The position numbers and the translations under genes were made by a program. The notes under the pieces were generated by a model. The model had not been told where the DNA came from and searched no databases. It worked only from the letters and a program-made list of their open reading frames with translations. Below are positions 36,413 through 45,543 of a DNA stretch of 64,000 nucleotides, piece after piece. How positions within the stretch are numbered: position 1 is the stretch's first letter; the number at the start of each line of letters is the position of its first letter. The stretch spans positions 8,988 through 72,987 of the forward strand of contig CAKSQS010000008.1 in assembly GCA_934486705.1 (NCBI GenBank), written 5' to 3'. This DNA is from an uncultured Eubacteriales bacterium. Lineage in GTDB: Bacteria > Bacillota > Clostridia > Oscillospirales > Acutalibacteraceae.

Positions 36413-38893
36413 ATGGTAAGAGCAAAACGTATAGCGGCGGTTTTACTGGCGGCGGTAACCTTATTCGGCAATTTATGCGTAAGCGTAGGTGCGGCGGAAA
36501 ACGGCGGGCTTGCTTTAAGTCTTGAAAGCGAGGCGCTTGCAAAGCCGGGCGGGGAGTTTTACTATGAAATAAATGTTGCTCCCGAAACGGACGGCATAGC
36601 TGTTTCAAGTGCGCTTATAGATATTGCGCTGCCGAAAATTTTCACCGTTAAAGAGGTTTATTTCGGCGAAAAGCGGTTATCGGAAGAGGATAACGATTAT
36701 TTTACCGATAAAAATAATCACCTTAAAATTTTAAGCGATATTGATATGTCGGCGGATGGCGGATTTTCTTGGTCGCTATCGCTTAAAACGGACGAAAATG
36801 CCGCTGAGGGAGTTTATGCCGTGACTGTGGGCGACAAAACCCAAATTTGCGATTCGGACCTTAACCGTCTGTTAGGCTCGGTGAAAAACGGGTATGTGCG
36901 CGTAGTATCAAGCGACAGCTTTATATTGGGCGATGTTAATTCCGACAAAAATGTTAACTCGGTTGATTTGAGCGCGCTGCGCAAAGAGCTGCTTGGGGTC
37001 AAGGCAGATGACTTTGATAAAAACGCCGCCGATTGTCATGCGGATAACCGTATAGATATATTGGATTTAATAGCGCTGAAAAAAATAATTTCCGAGGAAA
37101 CCGCGGGGGAAATTTACCTGTCGGATAACGGGTCGGACAGTGCCGACGGCTCATGCAGCGCCCCTGTAAAAACGCTGAAAACGGCGATAAATCTTGTACC
37201 GGACGGCGGAACGATTTATATTACCGATAAGCTGACCTGTGCGGTCGGTGTTATTTGGCCGAACAGCTCCAAAAAAATCACAATAAGCGGCGGCTGCATT
37301 GACGCGTCGGGCGTTAAATCACTTGAGGTCGATACAAATGTTACTTTCCGCAATATTGAAATAATACTGGGCGATGCGACAATAATAAGCGCCGTGAACA
37401 GTAAAACGGTAAGCCTTGATAACGGCGTTACGGTAACGGGCGGCGCTAAAGAAAGCAAGCCGGTTTTACTGCAATATGCCGATGAATTTCTGTTCTCCGA
37501 AAATCCCACGCTCAATTGGTCTGCTCCGCAGAGCGGAAAGCCCGTAAGCGTAGGCATATATGACGAATACGGCAGGCGGTTGTTTTACAGGGACGGCATT
37601 ACCGAAACTTCGGTAAAATGCACGGCAGGGCTTACCCACGGCAAGAGCTATACCGTTAAAATGCGCTACACCGATGTATACGGCGTTGAAAAGTATGTAA
37701 GCAATGCGGGTGAAAACGGCAAAACACTGCGCTGCATAGCGGAAAAGGGCTTGAACGACAGCAAAAGCTTCAGCTTTTCAAATTCCATAAGCCTTGAGGT
37801 GCTTAATAATTATCTTTCAAGGGCGGTTACATACGCTTTAAGCAATAACAACGGCAGCTTTAATGATGAGGCAATGCGCTTTCTTTTAAATGTGGGCGCT
37901 AAATATGTTCAGCGTGCCACGGGCGAGTGGTATCCATCTTATGAGTATGAGAAAAATTATCCGTTTTTAAAGGCAAAGCTGGCAGCAGCACATTCGGTTG
38001 ACCCCGATATTGTTTTCGAGGCGTGCATTTTTGAGGTTTCCGGTAACAGTATGAATAATATACCTATACCGGCGTATGTTTTTGAGGCGTTCGGGCTTAC
38101 CCCCGAAAACCGCTGCTTTAATGCAGACCTTACCGAGTTTGCCGACGGCTACGGTGTGGATTATTGGGAAAAGGATTTCAACATACCCGATATTACCACC
38201 ACCGAAATGCAGATGTTTGTTTATTACAGAGCGTGCAGCTATATTGACTTAGGCTTTGAGGCGCTGCACCTCGGTCAGGTGGGGCTGACAGGTAAAAATG
38301 ATACAAATAACGCTGTGTATACAAAGCTTATAGGTATGATACGCGATTATGCAAAGACCCACGCACGGCGCGGCTATGTGCTTATAAACGCGCATAAGAA
38401 TGATTTTAAAGCGGCTGACGGCACTATGCTTACAGATATGATTGTAGCGCCCGCGCGTATGCACGCGGCAATGGGTGAAACAAAGCATGCGGTGAGCGAA
38501 ACAAACCCGCAGCGCTGCATAATAGAAAAGGGCTACTGGGGCGATTCTGTTTATCAATCGGGAATTTCGGGTAAATCACCCTCCGGCTGGTATGCCGAGA
38601 AATACCCCTATCTTGTTGAATTTGATAATTACAGCTTAGGTGAAACCGATACGACCGACCCCAACTCTTATGTATGGGGCAAGGATGAAATAACCTGGTT
38701 TATTCAGCAGCCGCAGTGGTATCGCCGTGAATTTATGAATTATCTTATAAATACAATAAACGGCTATAACGAAAACGGGCACGTTTCTGTGGTTGGTTAC
38801 CGCGGGGGCGGATATTTTGCAAACGATAAATCGGAGCTGTGCGAAAACGGTGTAAATGCGGAAGAATTTATTAAAGAGCTTTTTTCAAAATAG
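36413..38893 (+). CDS. Secreted dockerin-containing TIM-barrel-like protein (copy 3 of 3)
   Basis: 826 residues, signal peptide (1-27, ending SVGAAENG). Order: cohesin- or X-module-like beta domain (30-170; KPGGEFYYEINVAP, ENAAEGVYAVTV), internal type I dockerin (173-230; DVNSDKNVNSVDL and DCHADNRIDILDL), a beta-helix-like fragment (235-345; SDNGSDSADG, APVKTLKTAINLVPDGGTIY), the same beta module as in 9139 (347-440; LLQYADEFLFSENP), and the conserved domain (450-826). It is the complex-bound extracellular member of the trio. The dockerin in mid-protein, following a cohesin-like module, is not the commonest layout. Start 22 bp after copy 2 with AAAGGA upstream. Confidence 0.75.
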   Translation: MVRAKRIAAVLLAAVTLFGNLCVSVGAAENGGLALSLESEALAKPGGEFYYEINVAPETDGIAVSSALIDIALPKIFTVKEVYFGEKRLSEEDNDYFTDKNNHLKILSDIDMSADGGFSWSLSLKTDENAAEGVYAVTVGDKTQICDSDLNRLLGSVKNGYVRVVSSDSFILGDVNSDKNVNSVDLSALRKELLGVKADDFDKNAADCHADNRIDILDLIALKKIISEETAGEIYLSDNGSDSADGSCSAPVKTLKTAINLVPDGGTIYITDKLTCAVGVIWPNSSKKITISGGCIDASGVKSLEVDTNVTFRNIEIILGDATIISAVNSKTVSLDNGVTVTGGAKESKPVLLQYADEFLFSENPTLNWSAPQSGKPVSVGIYDEYGRRLFYRDGITETSVKCTAGLTHGKSYTVKMRYTDVYGVEKYVSNAGENGKTLRCIAEKGLNDSKSFSFSNSISLEVLNNYLSRAVTYALSNNNGSFNDEAMRFLLNVGAKYVQRATGEWYPSYEYEKNYPFLKAKLAAAHSVDPDIVFEACIFEVSGNSMNNIPIPAYVFEAFGLTPENRCFNADLTEFADGYGVDYWEKDFNIPDITTTEMQMFVYYRACSYIDLGFEALHLGQVGLTGKNDTNNAVYTKLIGMIRDYAKTHARRGYVLINAHKNDFKAADGTMLTDMIVAPARMHAAMGETKHAVSETNPQRCIIEKGYWGDSVYQSGISGKSPSGWYAEKYPYLVEFDNYSLGETDTTDPNSYVWGKDEITWFIQQPQWYRREFMNYLINTINGYNENGHVSVVGYRGGGYFANDKSELCENGVNAEEFIKELFSK

Positions 38894-38895
38894 GA

Positions 38896-39144
38896 GTGGG
38901 CAAAAACAATGTCAGGGAACGATATAAAAACACTTGCCGGCTCGTCGCTTGCGGGCAGCTGCGCGGCGCAAAAAAGGTTACGCTCGAAAGCGGAGAAGAA
39001 ACCACAGTCAGCTTCAGCCTTGGGTTGAAGGATTTCGGTTTTTACCTTGAGAACGGCACGTTTATTCTTGAAAAGGGCGATTTTGATATTTATATAGGCG
39101 ACAGCAGCATTTGCAAAAATAAAAAACGAATAAGCATTGAATGA
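38896..39144 (+). pseudogene. GH3 C-terminal (Fn3-like) remnant
   Basis: About 83 codons are open. The C-terminal ~58 residues (RGAKKVTLESGEETTVSFSL, then FILEKGDFDIYIGDSSI) match the Fn3-like domain that ends many GH3 enzymes. Upstream, the beginning (another frame from ATG 38909) shows scraps that do not form a domain. Most of a GH3 gene must have been lost. It lies between the dockerin protein and a GH43 gene. Confidence 0.7.
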
Positions 39145-39163
39145 TTTTTTCAGAGGTAATAAT

Positions 39164-40018
39164 ATGTTTTTAAATGAAATAAATTTAAGAGATCCGTTCA
39201 TTTTAGCTGATAACGGCAGATATTATCTTTACGGAACGCGGGGCTCTGTAAATTTCGGTGAGGCATATGGGTTTGACGTCTATGTAAGTGCGGATCTGGA
39301 AAGCTGGAGCGAGCCTAAGGAGATTTTTACCGCATCGCCGAATTTTTGGGCGACTGAAAATTTTTGGGCGCCCGAGGTGCATAAATACCGCGGGAAATAC
39401 TATATGCTCGCATCATTTAAAAGCAAAACCGCTTGCCGCGCAACGCAGATATTGGTATCTGACACTCCCGACGGTAAATTTGTTCCGCTGACCGATAAGC
39501 CGATAACCCCCGATGAATGGGAATGCCTTGACGGCACGCTTTACATAAACAAAGAGGGAAAGCCTTATATGATTTTCTGTCATGAATGGACGCAGGTAAA
39601 AGACGGTGAAATGTGCGCAATAGCCCTGTCGGACGACCTTAAAACCGCAGTGAGCAAGCCGATTTTACTCTTTAGAGCGTCTGAACCTTTATGGGCTGAA
39701 AAAGAAAAGGATAACTGGGTCACCGACGGACCTTTTATGTACCTCACCGAGAATGGGGAGCTTTTAATGATTTGGTCAAGCGGAACAAGCAAGGCTTATG
39801 TAGAGGCTGTGTCTTATTCCGATAACGGCGAGATAACAGGAAATTGGAAGCATTGCGATAAATTGCTGTTTGATGAAAACGGTGGGCACGGAATGATATT
39901 TAAAAGCTTTGAGGGTCAAAAATATTTTGTCTGTCATTACCCGAACATACCATCTGAAGAGCGCCCGGTTCTAAGAAAAATAAGAGAAAACGGCGGTACT
40001 CTTGAAATTGCGGATTGA
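39164..40018 (+). CDS. GH43-family glycosidase
   Basis: 284 residues, no signal peptide. Five-bladed propeller motifs of GH43: LRDPFILADNGRYYLYGT at the N-terminus (base Asp in RDP), NFWAPEVHKYRGKYYML, EWECLDGTLYINKEGKPYM, WVTDGPFMYLTENGELLMIW and NGGHGMIFKSFEGQKYF. The ATG at 39164 follows AGAGG; a TTG at 39137 would overlap the previous remnant. It likely releases arabinose or xylose from imported oligosaccharides. The C-terminus is compact, without the extra beta-sandwich of longer members. Confidence 0.85.
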   Translation: MFLNEINLRDPFILADNGRYYLYGTRGSVNFGEAYGFDVYVSADLESWSEPKEIFTASPNFWATENFWAPEVHKYRGKYYMLASFKSKTACRATQILVSDTPDGKFVPLTDKPITPDEWECLDGTLYINKEGKPYMIFCHEWTQVKDGEMCAIALSDDLKTAVSKPILLFRASEPLWAEKEKDNWVTDGPFMYLTENGELLMIWSSGTSKAYVEAVSYSDNGEITGNWKHCDKLLFDENGGHGMIFKSFEGQKYFVCHYPNIPSEERPVLRKIRENGGTLEIAD

Positions 40019-40083
40019 ATGCTGTGAAAAATCTACGGAAAGCACACATAAAAAAATATAAGTATATATACGGGTGAATTATT

Positions 40084-40920
40084 ATGTGGAAAACTAAATT
40101 ATGTATTGCAACAAGCGATCAATTTGAATTAAGCGTGCCCGAGCAGATAAGGCTTTTTTAAAAAATCGGGTTTGACGGATTTTTCACAGGGTATACAAAG
40201 CATGAGGACATAGCCGAATACAGAAGACTTGCCGATGAATTGGGTATGATTTATCAGTCGGTACACGCGCCGTTTGTAAGAATGAATGAAATGTGGGAAA
40301 CAGGCGAGGAAGCGGCGGCGGAGATTATTGACTGCCTGCATGCCTGCGCCGAAAACGGCGTGCCGATAATGGTGGCGCATACCTTTATAGGCTTTAATGA
40401 CCACACCCCGAATGAAAAAGGGCTTGAAAATTTCGGCAAGGTAGTACGCGAGGCGGAGCGTCTCGGCGTTAAAGTTGCCTTTGAGAATACCGAGGGTGAG
40501 GAGTATTTAGCGGCGGTTATGGAGCGGTTTAAGGGAAGCACCGCAGTCGGCTTTTGCTGGGATACGGGGCACGAAATGTGCTATAACCATTCAAAGGATA
40601 TGCTGTCTCTCTACGGGGATAAGCTTATAGCAACGCATATAAACGATAACCTCGGAATACGCGATTTTGACGGTAATATAACATGGTATGACGATTTACA
40701 CCTACTGCCGTTTGACGGCATAGCCGACTGGCAGGGCATAGCCGACAGGCTTGACAAATGCGGCTATAACGGTATACTTACTTTTGAGCTTAACCGCTGC
40801 TCAAAGCCCGATCGTCACGAAAATGATTTTTACAGAGATATGCCGATTGAAAAATACCTTACCCTTGCCTTTATGCAGGCTTGCAGGGTGGCAGCTTTAA
40901 GAAAAAGCTTAAAAAGGTGA
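40084..40920 (+). pseudogene. Sugar isomerase/epimerase (TIM barrel) with in-frame TAA
   Basis: From ATG 40084 the frame reads MWKTKLCIATSDQFELS, then hits TAA at 40159-40161 (codon 26) and continues without further stops to 40918, ending KSLKR. The rest is a complete xylose-isomerase-like AP-endonuclease-2-fold protein: VAFENTEGEEYL, GFCWDTGHEMCY, LIATHINDNLG, ILTFELNR, the metal-ligand pattern of this family. The TAA lies next to a T6/A6 run. An ATG at 40240 could allow a shorter protein lacking the first barrel strand. Either a recent pseudogene or a sequence error; the following gene is also decayed. Confidence 0.75.
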
Positions 40921-40925
40921 ATATT

Positions 40926-41367
40926 ATGTAGACAAGACTTTTTGAGGGCGGAGACCCGTTTTTAATGACCTACGGCAATAAATTTGATATTTCCGAGCCT
41001 AAATATCTTCGCCTTGTACGCGCGATGGAATCGGCGGCAATATTAGGTGCAAAAAATATTGTGGTTTATGTCATATCCGTTCCGAAAAACGTGAACTTTG
41101 AGGAATATAATATAAGATATTACAAAAGCCTTGTATCGTATTGTGAAAAATTCGGAATTGGTGTAGCGGTTGAAAATCTTTTCGGCTGCGACGCAAAGCG
41201 CAGGCACGTAACGGGGATATTAGGCTCGCCGCAAGAACTTAATAAGATAGTTGAAAAGCTTAACAGTGGAAATATTTAATTGTCTCGGCAAATTTCCGAA
41301 TGAGCTTATAGGCGACGCTTTGCAGCTTGCGGCGACGGTGGGAAGAAGCCTTACATTTATGTTTTAG
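40926..41367 (+). pseudogene. Second sugar isomerase/epimerase, decayed
   Basis: ATG at 40926 with AGGTGA upstream is immediately followed by TAG. Reading on gives PFLMTYGNKFDISEP, AMESAAILGAKNIVVYV, YCEKFGIGVAVENLFG up to a stop near 41279. A different frame from 41281 reads the family C-terminus (GKFPNELIGDALQLAATVGR). So the first ~45 residues and about 100 residues of the middle (with the metal ligands) are missing, with a frame change. It is a clear pseudogene of the same family as its upstream neighbour. Confidence 0.8.
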
Positions 41368-41422
41368 AGAGAATTGTACTGAAAAATATAAAACTCATAA
41401 AATTTGAAGGAGAGGAATTTTT

Positions 41423-42256
41423 ATGAAGCTACAATATTTGGGGACGGCGGCAGCCGAAGGATTTCCGGGGATGTTTTGCAGCTGCGAGGCATGCGAAAGG
41501 GCGCGAAAAGCCGGAGGAAGAAATATTCGCACACGCTCACAGGCAGTAATAGACGATTGCCTGTTGATAGATTTTCCTGCTGATACCTATCATCATGTTT
41601 TGACGCATGGATTAGCGCTTGAAAAAATACAACATTGTATAATAACTCATTCACACAGTGACCACTTTTATCCTGCCGATTTAGAGATGTGCCGCGTTGG
41701 TTTCGCTCATTTGCGGAATAATAGTACATTTAATGTTTACGGTTGGACGGATGTATATGAAAAATCAGAAAAAATGGTTAAGGAGTATTATTTGAACAAT
41801 GAAAATCGTGTTGTGACACATTTAATTAAACCGTTTGAAACCTTTATGATTGAAAATTACAGTATTACTCCTTTACCGGCAGATCACGATCGCAAATCCT
41901 CGCCGGTTATATATGCGATCAGTGATAAAAAATCCACTCTGCTTTATGCGCATGATACAGGTTTGCTGAAAGATGAGGTGTGGGAATGGCTTAAAAAAAG
42001 CGAAATGTATTTCGATTTTGTATCGCTTGACTGTACCGGTGGTATTTTAACAGGTTGGGAAAGCGGACATATGGGAATAGATACCTGTTGTAAGTTTGCC
42101 GATAAGCTTAAACAAATTGGAAATGCGGACGGCGCAACCAAATTTTGTTTAAATCACTTTTCGCATAACTGTCTTGCCGATTATGATGATATAATACCTT
42201 ACGCTCAAAAATACGGTTTTGATGTTTCATTCGATGGGAAAACAGATTTTTTCTAA
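41423..42256 (+). CDS. MBL-fold metallo-hydrolase (PhnP-like)
   Basis: 277 residues, no signal peptide. Metallo-beta-lactamase fold with the zinc motif THSHSDHF (His 76, His 78, Asp 80, His 81), N-terminal GTAAAEGFPGMFCSCEAC typical of PhnP/RNase Z-like members (two Cys pairs may hold a structural zinc), and ITPLPADHD and LLYAHDTGL later. It probably opens a cyclic phosphate or ester; a role in sugar-phosphate or lactone handling is inference from the neighbours. GGAGAGG precedes the ATG. Confidence 0.8.
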   Translation: MKLQYLGTAAAEGFPGMFCSCEACERARKAGGRNIRTRSQAVIDDCLLIDFPADTYHHVLTHGLALEKIQHCIITHSHSDHFYPADLEMCRVGFAHLRNNSTFNVYGWTDVYEKSEKMVKEYYLNNENRVVTHLIKPFETFMIENYSITPLPADHDRKSSPVIYAISDKKSTLLYAHDTGLLKDEVWEWLKKSEMYFDFVSLDCTGGILTGWESGHMGIDTCCKFADKLKQIGNADGATKFCLNHFSHNCLADYDDIIPYAQKYGFDVSFDGKTDFF

Positions 42257-42334
42257 AGCCTTATCGGCAAATGATAGGCTTGTAGTGTAATGAGAATTAT
42301 TTGGAGTCATTATCATTTTAAAACGGTGAGAACA

Positions 42335-42568
42335 TTGAATATTGTTGAAGTATTGCTGCGTTCATTAGCAGCGGTGATAATAGGCGTTCTTATAGGCGGC
42401 GAGCGTATGCGGCACGGCAGAGCGGCAGGTATGCGAACGCACATTTTAGTCTGCCTCGGCTCTTGTATGGCGAGTATGACAAGTATGTATGTTGCGAATA
42501 TGATAGGCATAAACAGCGACGTTTTCAGAATACCCGCACAGGTGGTATTGGGCAGAGGGCTTTGCTAA
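42335..42568 (+). pseudogene. MgtC/SapB-family N-terminal fragment
   Basis: 77 residues from a TTG start after CGGTGAG: NIVEVLLRSLAAVIIGVLIG, RHGRAAGMRTHILVCLGS, then RIPAQVV, which is the start of an MgtC/SapB membrane protein (usual length about 220). It stops just after RIPAQVVLGRG, where full proteins continue into the conserved GFLGAG stretch. Therefore a 3' deletion. Not related to the sugar genes. Confidence 0.7.
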
Positions 42569-42731
42569 AACGATAGAAAGACTATGAAACGCTTGAAAGC
42601 TGTTATTCAGCCTCTTATAACCGTTTGGTTTACGGTTGAAGGTGAGCTTTATTCGGTAAAATTCGGAGAAACGCCGAATATCAGAAAATCGGATGTGTCT
42701 TAAAAAAGTAATTTTTCAGGAGGATATTATT
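42569..42731 (+). other. Deletion junction with small ORF
   Basis: Between the MgtC fragment and the GH28 gene. An ORF from ATG 42584 to 42703 (39 codons) ends TVEGELYSVKFGETPNIRKS, which looks like the tail of a larger lost protein that I do not recognise. Its end precedes the AGGAGG site of the GH28 gene. Confidence 0.35.
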
Positions 42732-43886
42732 ATGAGAAATGTTAAAGATTACGGAGCAAAGGGCGACGGTATCACACTTGATACAGAAGCTTTCCAAAAG
42801 GCGATAGACGCGGGCGGAATGGTATATGTTCCCGAAGGAGAGTACATTGTAGGAACGCTGTACCTCAAAAGTAACGGCGGGCTGCACCTGGCAACCGGAA
42901 GCGTGCTTAAAGGCAGCCACAGAAGAGAAGATTATAATGTCGATGATTTTTGCGTTCAGAACAGGGCAGCCGTATCCGAGTGGGCTACGGGCGCTCATAT
43001 GATAGTTGCGCTGGAACAGAAAAACATTGTAATAGAAGGTCACGGGACAATTGACGGACAGGGAAATTATTGGATGAATGAAAAAAATACAATTCCCGGT
43101 TATCCTGTGGCAGAGGACAGAGACTATAAGCCCAATCCCGAGCGACCGGGACAGATGATATTTATATGTGAATGTGAAAATGTCAGTATAAGCAATGTAA
43201 ATATTGTAAACGGTCCGTTTTGGCATGTTTTTCTGCATGGCTGCTCCAATGCTGATTTAAGAGGGCTGAAAATCAGCGGCGACCGCCCGAGGTGGACAAA
43301 TGACGGAATTGATATTGATTGCTGCTCAAATGTTACCGTTAGCGATTGTATTATAGATGTAGGCGATGACGCGCTTACACTCAGAGGAAATATTGAGCCG
43401 CTTAAAACCAAAAAGGCCTGTGAAAAAATTGTAGTTACAAACTGTGTTTTGCGCGCTCACCGTGATTACGGAATACGTATCGGCGTCGGTGACGGCGAAA
43501 TCCGTGACAGCATAATCTCAAATTGCATTATAGAAGCACCGAATTGTTGCGGCGTTGGAATTATGGGAAGATGGCATCCGGATTCAAAATCTGCCACTTC
43601 GTCGGAAAATATTATCTGCCGCGGTCTTGAAATTCGTGCTAAAAGCCCGTTTGAAATAATACTTGCATACGGTGAAACGCCGCTGCCTAAAGAATGCCAT
43701 ATTCGTAATATAAGCTTTAGCGATATTTTGTCGTTTTCACAGGTAGGAGCTGTTATTCACGGTTTTGCAGAAGAACATATTGATAATGTTAGTTTGAATA
43801 ATATAACAATGAATTGTAAAAACTCCGAGCCGCTGAGCATTAAATATGCCGATCATCTTGATATTAACAATTTGAAAATTTCATAA
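42732..43886 (+). CDS. GH28-family polygalacturonase-like enzyme
   Basis: 384 residues, no signal peptide, so an intracellular exo-type enzyme is likely. Right-handed beta-helix with GH28 motifs: VKDYGAKGDGITLDTEAFQK start, WTNDGIDID (first catalytic Asp region), VGDDALTLRG (Asp 212-Asp 213), and RDYGIRIG at the place of the usual GHG/RIK motifs, which are therefore only partly kept. Start at 42732 behind AGGAGGATATTATT; an ORF start at 42693 has no such site. It supports a pectic substrate for the cluster. Exact linkage is uncertain because of the changed RIK site. Confidence 0.83.
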   Translation: MRNVKDYGAKGDGITLDTEAFQKAIDAGGMVYVPEGEYIVGTLYLKSNGGLHLATGSVLKGSHRREDYNVDDFCVQNRAAVSEWATGAHMIVALEQKNIVIEGHGTIDGQGNYWMNEKNTIPGYPVAEDRDYKPNPERPGQMIFICECENVSISNVNIVNGPFWHVFLHGCSNADLRGLKISGDRPRWTNDGIDIDCCSNVTVSDCIIDVGDDALTLRGNIEPLKTKKACEKIVVTNCVLRAHRDYGIRIGVGDGEIRDSIISNCIIEAPNCCGVGIMGRWHPDSKSATSSENIICRGLEIRAKSPFEIILAYGETPLPKECHIRNISFSDILSFSQVGAVIHGFAEEHIDNVSLNNITMNCKNSEPLSIKYADHLDINNLKIS

Positions 43887-43924
43887 AAGGCTTAATATTT
43901 GAAGGCTACAGTGAGGCGCCCCAA

Positions 43925-44053
43925 ATGACAAAAATAACAGTTGATTTTGCAAAAAGTACGGGCGAGGTAAAGCAGGAAGTTTTAAGCGAAGCGAAAGAAT
44001 TAAAGCTGAATGTATCTTTATACAGCTGTTATTTATTAAGCCTTGAATGGTGA
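43925..44053 (+). pseudogene. GH39-like scrap
   Basis: 42 codons. The first 16 residues (MTKITVDFAKSTGEVK) resemble the N-terminus of GH39-type xylosidases (ITVDFSKxTGxIKPMH); the remainder (LKLNVSLYSCYLLSLEW) looks like a C-terminal beta strand ending. An internal deletion of most of the gene explains it. It overlaps the start region of the next gene. Confidence 0.45.
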
Positions 44054-44061
44054 GTGATATT

Positions 44062-45537
44062 ATGGAAAAATATGAGTATGATAAAAGCAGGCTACCCGAA
44101 ATAGTATTGACTAAGCACAGGGAATTGACGGCTCTTTATGATTACGCCTTTAAAACCGCATTTAAAAATATTGATTATATTGACAAGCCCGGCTGGAAGC
44201 CGCAGCTTACCTGCTACCCGGGAATAGGCATTGTATGGCAGTGGGACTCCTGCTTTATGACCTTTATAACCAACTACTCCAATGCCTCGCTTACCGCATT
44301 TAACAATCTGGATAATATGTACCGCCTGCAGGGTGACGACGGATATATAAGTATGGCGTACAATATAGCCGAGGAAAAAGAGGCATACGATAATGGCAGA
44401 ATAAACCCGCCCTTATACGCGTGGGCAGAGTGGCAGCATTATATTATAAACGGCGATTCATCACGCTTTGAGCGCGTTGCTCCCAAAATTGAGGGACTGT
44501 ATAGCTACATAGAGAAAAACCACAGAAGGTCCTGCGGACTTTATTGGTTTAATGACCCCGGCTCGTCGGGTATGGATAATTCACCGAGGGGTGAATATCC
44601 GTCACTGCATCTTGACGGCAGCGGAGTGTGCTTTGTTGACCTTGCCTGCCAGCAGGCGCTTACAGCCGAAATGCTCGGGAAAATATATACGGTTCTGGGC
44701 AATAGCGCAAAATCCGATTTTTATTTTGCGGAGCATAAGCGCATTTGCGGGCTTATAAATAAGTACCATTGGGATGAAAAAACAGGCTTTTATTATGACT
44801 TTTTTGCCCGCTCAAGCCCCGATGAGCGCGTAAAGCTTATAAACACCAAAACCGTCGCTGCGGCATGGACTCTGCTTTGCGGCGCGGCGCAGGGCGACCG
44901 CTTTGAAAGGGTATTAAAGCATTTTCTTAATAAGGGTGAATTTAATACTTTAATACCCTTTGCGTCACTTTCAAGAGATGATTTGAACTATGACCCCACG
45001 GGCGGTTACTGGCTCGGCAGCAGCTGGCATCCGACCGATTATGTTTTGCTGCTTGCAATGTATCAAAACGGGCATAAAAAAGAGGCAAGAAACGCTGCTT
45101 TGAAGATTTTAAACGGAATGTATGAGGTTTTTAAAAATCCCGAATTCGGCGGAATATGGGAGACGTACTCTCCCGAGGAATATAAGCCTGCCACTACCGA
45201 AAACGGCGGGCTTTGCAAGCCCGAGTTTGTGGGCTGGGGCGGACTTTTACCGATACCCGCGCTTATTGAAACGGTTTTGGGAATCAATGTTAATGTCCCC
45301 GAAAATACCGTAACGCTTGATATTTCAGCCGATGAATACGGCGGAATTAAAAACCTTGATTTCGGCGGCGAGAAAATTTCGGTTATATGCAGAGAATATG
45401 ACCCCGAAAACGGTAAATGCACAATTGAAACCGAGGCGGAAAAGGAATTTACGCTTAAGGTAAAAACGGATTTTTCGCAAAATGAGACAGTTTTGATAGT
45501 TGGCAAAGCAAGGCGGTTTTATGATTTAATATTATAA
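44062..45537 (+). CDS. GH63/MGH-like (alpha/alpha)6 glycosidase
   Basis: 491 residues, no signal peptide. (alpha/alpha)6-barrel signatures of the GH63/trehalase-like group: GIVWQWDSCFMT, GYISMAYNI, YWFNDPGSSGMDNSPRG, LGSSWHPTDYVLL, GGIWETYSPEEYKP and KPEFVGWGGLLPIPALIE. The acidic residues in WDSC, NSPRG and WETYSPE are the likely active-site set. Start at 44062 with GGTGAG upstream; ATG 44047 in the same frame is possible. The end is 6 bp from the end of a convergent AraC gene. It hydrolyses an alpha-linked sugar (mannosylglycerate, glucoside or similar); the substrate is not determined. Confidence 0.75.
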   Translation: MEKYEYDKSRLPEIVLTKHRELTALYDYAFKTAFKNIDYIDKPGWKPQLTCYPGIGIVWQWDSCFMTFITNYSNASLTAFNNLDNMYRLQGDDGYISMAYNIAEEKEAYDNGRINPPLYAWAEWQHYIINGDSSRFERVAPKIEGLYSYIEKNHRRSCGLYWFNDPGSSGMDNSPRGEYPSLHLDGSGVCFVDLACQQALTAEMLGKIYTVLGNSAKSDFYFAEHKRICGLINKYHWDEKTGFYYDFFARSSPDERVKLINTKTVAAAWTLLCGAAQGDRFERVLKHFLNKGEFNTLIPFASLSRDDLNYDPTGGYWLGSSWHPTDYVLLLAMYQNGHKKEARNAALKILNGMYEVFKNPEFGGIWETYSPEEYKPATTENGGLCKPEFVGWGGLLPIPALIETVLGINVNVPENTVTLDISADEYGGIKNLDFGGEKISVICREYDPENGKCTIETEAEKEFTLKVKTDFSQNETVLIVGKARRFYDLIL

Positions 45538-45543
45538 TTTATA

